Positions 1 to 6,100 of a stretch of DNA of 7,737 nt are shown in pieces; the stretch's first letter is position 1; each line of letters opens with the position of its first letter. Source of the DNA: an uncultured Eubacteriales bacterium (GTDB lineage Bacteria > Bacillota_A > Clostridia > Oscillospirales > Oscillospiraceae). The translations under genes and the position numbers were made by a program. Below the pieces are notes generated by a model. The model saw only the letters and a program-made list of their open reading frames with translations, was not told the DNA's origin and ran no database searches. The stretch is taken from positions 1-7,737 of the forward strand of contig CATJRT010000220.1 of the NCBI GenBank assembly GCA_949742895.1. Reading direction: 5' to 3'.

Positions 1-115
1 CCGACGCCAGCACGATGACGGCTGCAAGAACCAGCACCGCCGCAATGGCAATACCCCACACCGTACCCCCGCCTGGCGCGGACCGCTTCGTTTGTTTCTC
101 TGTATGCTTTGACAA
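1..115 (-). CDS. N-terminal fragment of a membrane-anchored or exported protein, TTG start
   Basis: Read on the minus strand from a TTG at 115-113, the frame stays open to the window edge for 38 codons. It gives a short basic, Lys/Thr-rich head of about 18 residues (starting M-S-K-H-T-E-K-Q), a Gly/Pro-containing turn, then a strongly hydrophobic segment from about residue 19 (VWGIAIAAVLVLAAVIVLAS). This is the pattern of a positive-inside signal anchor or uncleaved signal peptide. The start is chosen because GGAGGAG (129-123) lies 7 nt upstream and an extended -10 promoter lies behind it. The alternative ATG at 122-120 sits directly against the Shine-Dalgarno and gives a Cys/Arg-rich, non-hydrophobic peptide, so it is unlikely. 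Function cannot be told from 38 residues. The gene is separated from the upstream beta-helix gene by a terminator and probably forms its own transcription unit. Confidence 0.6.
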   Translation of the reverse strand, partial: MSKHTEKQTKRSAPGGGTVWGIAIAAVLVLAAVIVLAS

Positions 116-122
116 TCTGCAT

Positions 123-129
123 CTCCTCC
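123..129 (-). promoter_or_regulatory. Ribosome binding site that decides the TTG start
   Basis: GGAGGAG on the minus strand, 7 nt before the TTG at 115-113. It is a near-perfect match to the anti-Shine-Dalgarno and is the main reason for accepting a TTG start. It overlaps no other coding region. Confidence 0.6.
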
Positions 130-158
130 AATCCGTCACAACACATCCCGATGCGGTT

Positions 159-167
159 AGTATACCA
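159..167 (-). promoter_or_regulatory. Extended -10 promoter element
   Basis: The minus strand reads TGGTATACT (167-159), which matches the TGnTATAAT extended -10 consensus of the housekeeping sigma factor with one mismatch (C for A). No good TTGACA box stands 16-18 nt upstream, as is common for extended -10 promoters. The implied transcription start near 152 leaves a leader of about 36 nt before the TTG-start gene. The call rests on motif and position only. Confidence 0.45.
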
Positions 168-199
168 CAGCCTGTCCCAAAATGCGATAGGCAGACAGC

Positions 200-252
200 A
201 AAAAGGCCTCCCTTCCGCCCATGGGGAAAGGTATTCCCCCACAGGCGGAAGG
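200..252 (-). terminator. Intrinsic terminator after the beta-helix gene
   Basis: A 9-bp perfect stem pairs 211-219 with 244-252 (CCTTCCGCC / GGCGGAAGG). A 6-bp inner stem (223-228 with 234-239) lies within its loop, making a long interrupted hairpin. On the minus strand it is followed by GAGGCC and then five T residues (204-200). The T-run is 6 nt past the stem, so this is not an ideal terminator. Its place 57 nt downstream of the beta-helix stop, just ahead of a new promoter, supports the call. It would end transcripts coming from the three large genes. Confidence 0.6.
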
Positions 253-278
253 GGACCGGCTTGCGCCGGTCCCCTTTT
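251..278 (+). terminator. Second hairpin, terminator-like on the plus strand
   Basis: A 10-bp perfect GC-rich stem (251-260 with 265-274) encloses a TTGC tetraloop. On the plus strand it is followed by TTTT (275-278), so it would work best as an intrinsic terminator for plus-strand transcripts that would otherwise run antisense into the beta-helix gene. On the minus strand it has A residues before it and no T-run after it, but may stabilise the mRNA 3' end. It shares positions 251-252 with the neighbouring hairpin, so the two can coexist only with slightly shortened stems. Confidence 0.5.
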
Positions 279-308
279 GTGATCGGGCAAATGGGACTGA
301 ATTTCCGC

Positions 309-3059
309 TTACTTAGCGAACTGGAACGCGCCGATACCGGGAGCTTCTACATAATTGCCCGCCAGATCCACTCCACTGAACATCCCGTCGTCCATGCTGG
401 ACAGATACGCGCCCTTACCATCATATTCACCGGTGGTCAGCCTGTAGGCGTCCACGCCTGTACCGCCGGCGAAGAGGGCCTCGCCCTCCTCTTTGCTCAG
501 CGAGAAGTTGGGGTAGTTTGCGTTGTCCTGGACAGGCAGGCCGGTGATGTTGATGAAGAGGTTGTTCTGCCAGTCAGTGCTGTCCTGCCAGTTGACCACG
601 CCCACAGGAGTGGCGCCGGTGTATACAAAGATATTATTGTAGAACTTGTACTGGGCAGAATTGTACTTCAGCAGGAAGAGCTGGTTATTCTTCAGCGCAT
701 TGCTTCCCAGAATACAGGTATTGTTGTAGACCTGGGTATTGATGCCGCAGTTGCCGTTGAGGAACCAGCCCATACCGCCGTTGGTGTTGGGTAGATTGCA
801 ACCGTCGTTCTCCGTCACGTTGTAACGGATGTAGGTGTTGATGGAGGTGTACATGGCCGACTCGGTACACAGCATCATGAAGGCCGCGTTGTCATGGAGG
901 TAGTTATACTGCACCCAAGTGTTCTGATTCAGCGCATCCACCTCGATACCCTGGCCATCCTGGATGATCACGCCGTGCTCCACATTGGTGCTGCCTACAT
1001 TATGACGGGTGGCGTCAGTGCCGTTAGCATAGCACTCGTTGTACTGGAACACTACGTTGTCCGAGTTCCAGTTGAACATACCCACGGCGGCCCTAAACGG
1101 GTTGGACATATGGATGGCGCAGCGGTATACCACGTTGTTTTCCACCACTGCGTTGAACCAGGAATCCACGATCAGGCCGTCGCCGTCAATCTCATGGATG
1201 TTACAGTTTGCCATATAGAAGTTGCGGCTGGGGTAGTAGGAATACTTGCTGTTGTACTCACCGCTGGGGAAGCTGGGCCAGGCGGAACCATTGTCCTGAT
1301 ACCGGCGGTAGCCCCAGACGCTGAGGGAGTTGACGCCGTCGCGACCGCACTGGTAGATCTCACAGTTGGTAATGCTCACATCCACGAAGCAGGAGGGAAC
1401 GGCCTCGTCAGCCTGAGTGCCCACGTTGAACTGGATGCCGCCGCTGGTTTTGCCGGGGTTGATGCCGGGGCCGCGGAAGCCATGAATCACCAGGTTGTCG
1501 AACACATAGTGGCTCAGGTCGCCCTGGTCCACATTTATCACACGCAGCCCGGCGTTATACACGTCCAGGTCGCCCACCAGATAGAACTCAGGATCATAGG
1601 AGGGATCGTGCAGCTCCAGGTCCCGGATCTCCCAATGATCCACGTTCTCCAGCCAGATGGCGCCATTGACCTTCCGGGTGACGACAGCGCCGGCACCCAG
1701 GGCATAGTTGAACACGCCCTTGGGGTCGGGCTGGATGACCGGGCGCTTGCCGTCGCCATAGCTGGCCGCCACGATGGGTGCACCCTCCGCACCAGAGCCT
1801 CTGGGCCGGAACATCCCCACAAAGGTGTCGCCGGTCTTGAAGAGGATGCGGTCGCCGGGAACAAAGGTGAGGGTATTCAGCTTGCCGATGGTCTGGAAAG
1901 GAGTCTCGGGGGACAGGCCGTCATTCAGGTCGCTGCCGGTGGAGCTGGACACATAGTAGGTCCGGCTGGTGCCCTTGGCCACGGTGAAACCGCCGGACAG
2001 GCTGGTTTCGCCGGCGGAAACCGTCAGGGAGACCTCACGGTCAGCGCTCAGGCTGGAGGACACAGGCTCAAAATTTACGGTGACGGTCCTGTCGTTGTCA
2101 TATTCAAAGCTGCTGACACGGAATGCCGCCTTGCCGCCGTCCACTCTCAGGTCGAACTTGAAGTCGCTGGCGGTGGGAGCCAGAGTGGGGATTTCCTTTA
2201 GGGTAATGACTGCGGTGCCATTGGCTACGCTCAGTGCATCGATCTCAACGGGAACCGCTTCTTCGCCGGAAGCCTCGACTTCAAAGCTGAGGGTGATGTT
2301 CATCCCGTTGTAGCTGAGCACCACGGTAACGGTCTGGGCCAGGGGAGCGGCGGCGATGGGCGCAAAGCCCAGGGTGCTGCCCTTCTCAGTGAGGTCCAGA
2401 ACCTTGGTAACTCCGGGGTTGAGGGAAGAAGTGTACACAGCGCTGAACTGGCTCATGTCCACGTCGCCCTGGACGGTGATGGAACCGTTGGAAATTTCCG
2501 CCCGCTCCACGTCGCCCTTGACCATCAGGGACGCGTCGTCCACGTAGGCCACTGCTGTTGCCGAAGCAGGATTCCAGATGTTATTGTAGACATAGAGAAT
2601 AGGATCTCCGTTGAGGTAGGTAAACTCTATAGAATACTGCTTCCATTCATTTCCAGCGGTCTTGACAGTCACAGCACTTCCGCCGTAATTCTTGACGCCG
2701 ATTTCCAGGATATCGTCGCCGCTCTCCACCTTAGCCCAGATGGAGAACTCATAGGTTACGCCGGCCTGGAGGGTGGAGCCGTCCACGTTATATTGCAGGG
2801 AAGATTCTTTTGCGCTGAACTTGACGCAGCTTCCGCTACGACCGCTGTTGGACTCGGAAACCTCCCAGTTGTTCCAGCGGTCAAAGGAATTGTCTGTCAC
2901 AAAGCCTTCGGGCAGATCGAATCCCGGATCGACGATCAGGTTCGTCTTTTCATATGTCGTGCTGGCGGAGGCAACGCCCGCCCCAGAGACCGCCAAGGAA
3001 CACGCCATGGCAACGCTGAGTATGAGCGATACGATCCGGCTAAGCCTTTTATTTTTCAT
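309..3059 (-). CDS. Secreted CBM4/9 - Ig-like - right-handed parallel beta-helix protein (polysaccharide lyase-like)
   Basis: 916 residues, predicted exported. The start at 3059 is chosen over an in-frame ATG 10 codons upstream because AAGGAG (3072-3067) is spaced 7 nt from it and the product then opens with a clean signal peptide (M-K-N-K-R, hydrophobic core to about 28, cleavage near A-S-A, 31-33). Residues ~38-182 look like a CBM4/9 (CenC-type) module: N-L-I-V-D-P-G-F-D opening, S-G-R-S-G-S strand, A-Y-V-D-D-A-S-L end. Two Ig-like beta modules follow (~183-273 and ~274-362). From ~367 comes Y-Y-V-S-S-S-T-G-S-D-L-N-D-G-L-S, the usual entry strand of pectate-lyase-superfamily beta-helices. 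Asn-rich coils run to ~845 (for example DNLVIHG, NCEIYQC, NCNIHEIDGDG, YNNTCIL, YNNIFV), and the end is A-P-G-I-G-A-F-Q. The fold is typical of polysaccharide lyases, alginate epimerases and some glycosidases. I could not assign catalytic residues, so substrate and reaction are open. No SLH, LPxTG or C-terminal membrane segment is present. It is last of the three large genes. Confidence 0.92.
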   Translation of the reverse strand: MKNKRLSRIVSLILSVAMACSLAVSGAGVASASTTYEKTNLIVDPGFDLPEGFVTDNSFDRWNNWEVSESNSGRSGSCVKFSAKESSLQYNVDGSTLQAGVTYEFSIWAKVESGDDILEIGVKNYGGSAVTVKTAGNEWKQYSIEFTYLNGDPILYVYNNIWNPASATAVAYVDDASLMVKGDVERAEISNGSITVQGDVDMSQFSAVYTSSLNPGVTKVLDLTEKGSTLGFAPIAAAPLAQTVTVVLSYNGMNITLSFEVEASGEEAVPVEIDALSVANGTAVITLKEIPTLAPTASDFKFDLRVDGGKAAFRVSSFEYDNDRTVTVNFEPVSSSLSADREVSLTVSAGETSLSGGFTVAKGTSRTYYVSSSTGSDLNDGLSPETPFQTIGKLNTLTFVPGDRILFKTGDTFVGMFRPRGSGAEGAPIVAASYGDGKRPVIQPDPKGVFNYALGAGAVVTRKVNGAIWLENVDHWEIRDLELHDPSYDPEFYLVGDLDVYNAGLRVINVDQGDLSHYVFDNLVIHGFRGPGINPGKTSGGIQFNVGTQADEAVPSCFVDVSITNCEIYQCGRDGVNSLSVWGYRRYQDNGSAWPSFPSGEYNSKYSYYPSRNFYMANCNIHEIDGDGLIVDSWFNAVVENNVVYRCAIHMSNPFRAAVGMFNWNSDNVVFQYNECYANGTDATRHNVGSTNVEHGVIIQDGQGIEVDALNQNTWVQYNYLHDNAAFMMLCTESAMYTSINTYIRYNVTENDGCNLPNTNGGMGWFLNGNCGINTQVYNNTCILGSNALKNNQLFLLKYNSAQYKFYNNIFVYTGATPVGVVNWQDSTDWQNNLFINITGLPVQDNANYPNFSLSKEEGEALFAGGTGVDAYRLTTGEYDGKGAYLSSMDDGMFSGVDLAGNYVEAPGIGAFQFAK

Positions 3060-3066
3060 GCCTTTT

Positions 3067-3072
3067 CTCCTT
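3067..3072 (-). promoter_or_regulatory. Ribosome binding site of the beta-helix gene
   Basis: AAGGAG on the minus strand with a 7-nt spacer to the ATG at 3059-3057. It rules out the longer reading that starts at 3089, which has no comparable site and would put ten extra charged residues before the signal peptide. Confidence 0.8.
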
Positions 3073-3122
3073 TTCACAAAGGTTTGCATCCTTCGATGTT
3101 ACGATGTCCTGCGTCCCGTCCT

Positions 3123-3148
3123 GCCCCGGCCCGTTTGCGGGCCGGGGC
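3123..3148 (-). other. GC-rich hairpin between the SLH/LRR gene and the beta-helix gene
   Basis: A perfect 10-bp stem, all G/C (3123-3132 with 3139-3148), can be extended by one G-C pair to leave a four-base loop. It begins 10 nt after the stop of the upstream gene. Neither strand has a T-tract after it (the minus strand continues AGGACGGGAC), so it is not a canonical intrinsic terminator. More likely roles are a partial terminator, a block to 3' exonucleases, or an element that tunes the ratio of the two gene products. Confidence 0.55.
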
Positions 3149-3158
3149 TTGATACGGT

Positions 3159-6100
3159 TCAGGAAAGGAACAGCTTGGAGTAACGCTCAAGCACTGCGGC
3201 CACCTCGGAACGGGTGATGTTGGTGCGGGGATCCAGGTTGTTGTTGCCGCGGCCCTTCAGCAGGCCGTTTTCAACGGCCCAGGCTACGGCTTCCTTGGCC
3301 CAGCCGGACACCTGCGCACTGTCGGTGAAGCCGTCCAGCACGGTCATATCCACATCCTTGCCCAGGCCCTGGGCCTCGGCATAGCGGTACAGCATAACGG
3401 CCATCTGCTCGCGGGTCAGGTCATCCTCGCCGCCGAAGGTGGTCTCACTGTAGCCCTTCAGCACACCGTTGGCGACGCCCCAGGCCACGGCCTCGGTGTA
3501 GTACTTGCCGTTCAGGTCGGCAAACATGGAGCTCACATCAGTCTTGGGATTTTCGGCCATGTTGTGCATGACCTGAGCCATCATGCCACGGGTAAGGGTA
3601 GCCTTGGGCGCGAACTCCATGTCGCTTATGCCCTTCATCAGGCCCTTGGCGCAGACATAGACCACAGAATCGGCGTACCAGGCTTCCTTATCCACGTCGA
3701 TGAAGGGAAGCTCACCCAGCGGGGTATCGGGCTCATTGATATCCTCCGGGGGCTCCGAAGGCTCCACAGGAGATCCAGACTCCACAGGAGCCGGGGGAAT
3801 GATCACGGTGGATCCGCCGCCAATCGGCGTATTCGGGCCCTCGGGCACGTCCGGCTCAGAGCCCTGCTCAGTCCAGCGGGCGGTGATGGTCATGTCGTTG
3901 GTGACGATTGCACCCAGGAACCGGCTGCCGTCTGCGTTGAACCAGCCGTCGAAGGTGAAGCCCACGCGGGTAATGTCGGGAATCTGGAACAGGGTGAGCT
4001 GCTCGCCCTCATAGAGGGTGATGGAGCCACGTCCGGCCAGCACACCGCCGTTGGGATCAAAGGTCACGGTATAGGCTGGGATCTCGACCCAGGTGGAGGT
4101 AACCACAGTGTTGCCAGCAATGGGAGTGTCTGCGGTAAAGGGTGCGCCGCTCGCGTCCACCCATCCTGTGAAGCGCATCCCCTCACGGGTGGGATCGGCG
4201 GGCATCTGGTTGCCCATTGTCTGGCCCTGGGCTACGGTGTAACCCACGCCGTCAATGGTAACGGTGCAGGCCACAGTGTAATCGCCGCCCCAGCGGGCAG
4301 TAAATGCGGTGCCGGCAGGCTGGCCGGATACGGCGCTACCTGCGGGCAGTGCGGCCATGGTGTCGCCCACCTGCCAGCCGGTAAAGGCCTTGCCGTCCTT
4401 GGCAGGCAGCCCAGGCAGTACGCCGGAGCTCAGCTCGATGCCGGACAGGCTGACGCCGCCGAGCACAGCGAAGTAGGCATCAGTGCCGCCGGAGGCCAAC
4501 AGGGAGGCACTGGGCGCATCCTGGGTATAGACGATGGCACCGTTCTGGTGCAGGAAGGGCAGCATCCCCTCAAAATCGCTGTACGCACTGGCAGGGGCGT
4601 CCGCCTGGAACACCAGATTGAGCTGACCGTAGCCGCTCATGGCCTGGAACGCGCCGTTGGGGATGGAACCGAGGGATCCGGCGAAGGTAACGCTGCGCAG
4701 CCGGGTGCAGTTGGCAAAGGCGTTGGAGCCGATGGAAATCACGCTTTCAGGCAGCTCGATGGAGCGCAAATTCAGACAGCCCTTGAAGGCGTTGACGCCG
4801 ATGTCGGTCACGGTGCCGGGAATTTCAATGGACCTGATGCAGCAGCTCTCAAAGGCGCCATCGCCGATCATTTCCAGGCCCTCGCTCAAAGTGACGGAGG
4901 ACAGCGCGGTGAACTTGAAGGCGTTGCTGCCCACGCTGGTGACGCCCTCGCCGATGAACACGGACTTGAGGGTCCGGTCGCCCATGCCGTCAAGCCAGAC
5001 CGGAACGTCGGTGTTGTGGGAGGAGTAGTCGGTCATAGCGCCTTCGCCGCCGAAATACAGGCGGTTGTCGGCGGTCCGGGCAAAAGTCACGCCGCTGCCG
5101 GCCGAGCCGGAACGGGTAATGCTGGTGGTGGTGGTGCCGTCCTGCATGGTGATCGTGCAGCCCATTACGCCGAAGCCGCCGTCCGCGTTCATCACCAGGT
5201 TGGAGGCGTAATTCTTATGCAGCTCAACGTTCTGTACAAAATTGGGAACGGTGAAGGTGACCTCATCCTCTACCTTGATGTAGCCGCCAGCGGGGATGAT
5301 GAAGTAGCCGCCCACATCCTGAAGCTCGTTACCCTCGCTGTCGAACGCGGCGACGGTCTTGCCGTCCTCCACATGGGTATGCAGGAAATAGATGTAGCTG
5401 GAGCCGTTGTCTCCGGACTGGCCCGGGTCGCCCCTCGGCCCCCAGAAATTAGTTTTCCACTCAGGCTTGGCGGCATTCATGCCCTTAACGTAAAGGGACA
5501 CGTAACGCCCTCCACCGGTAAGCTGGTACGCACCGGAAACGCTGGAACGGGAATTGACGCTGATCGTGGCAGGAGTGGCCTCAGCAATTTTATTGGGGAA
5601 GCCCATGTAAAGCCCTCCGTTGGAAATGGTGAAGCCTTCCTCAACGGCCTCCACAGTCATCAGCAGCTTTTCCAGCGCGATCTTTTCATTGCTGTCCGCA
5701 GTATAGCCCACCAGCTGGCCATCCTCCATGGCCAGCTTGACCGCGCAGGAACCGCCCTGCAGCACGCCGTCACCCGATGAGCCAGCCGCGGGGTTAAGGT
5801 ACAGCGCGTACACGTCGGTGTCGCCCTGTACGCCGCTCTGGGCCAGGACCAGGTACTTGCCGTCCGCAGTGTCTGGCAGCTTGTCAGGGGATTTGGTAAA
5901 CAGATCATAGCCCATGATGTTCATAGATGTGAGCCAAACGGGGCCGGTCTGCTCCGCACAGGTCACTTCAATGCTCAGGAACCAGGTATCCTTGCCATCG
6001 GTGGACACGGTACAGTTGGGGTTAGCGTCCGTATCCTTGACAAATTCCCATTCGCTGGTTTCGCTGTTGTAATAATAGTAGGCCACAGGCAGCTCGGTGG

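Noticed and set aside
15..794. Plus-strand open frame covering the left spacer and the 3' end of the beta-helix gene
   Set aside because: It is in the same antisense phase, runs through two hairpins and a promoter for the opposite strand, and has no ribosome site or recognisable domain.
894..2201. Plus-strand open frame of over 430 codons opposite the beta-helix gene
   Set aside because: Same codon-aligned antisense phase and same cause. The minus-strand reading has a signal peptide, a CBM-like module and a beta-helix.
3000..3011. Possible lipobox (A-M-A-C, Cys 20) in the signal peptide of the beta-helix protein
   Set aside because: Position -3 is Ala rather than Leu/Val/Ile, and the hydrophobic stretch continues past the Cys to a normal A-S-A signal peptidase I site.
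3060..3122. Independent promoter for the beta-helix gene
   Set aside because: Only a poor TAACAT-like -10 without a matching -35 is visible. Co-transcription with the upstream gene fits better.
3564..5780. Long plus-strand open frame (over 700 codons) opposite the SLH/LRR gene
   Set aside because: It is exactly codon-aligned with the minus-strand gene, so its stops correspond to TTA, CTA and TCA codons, which that gene seldom uses. The translation is low-complexity (Gly/Ala/His/Val-rich) with no domain, while the minus strand encodes clear LRR, InlB-type and SLH domains.
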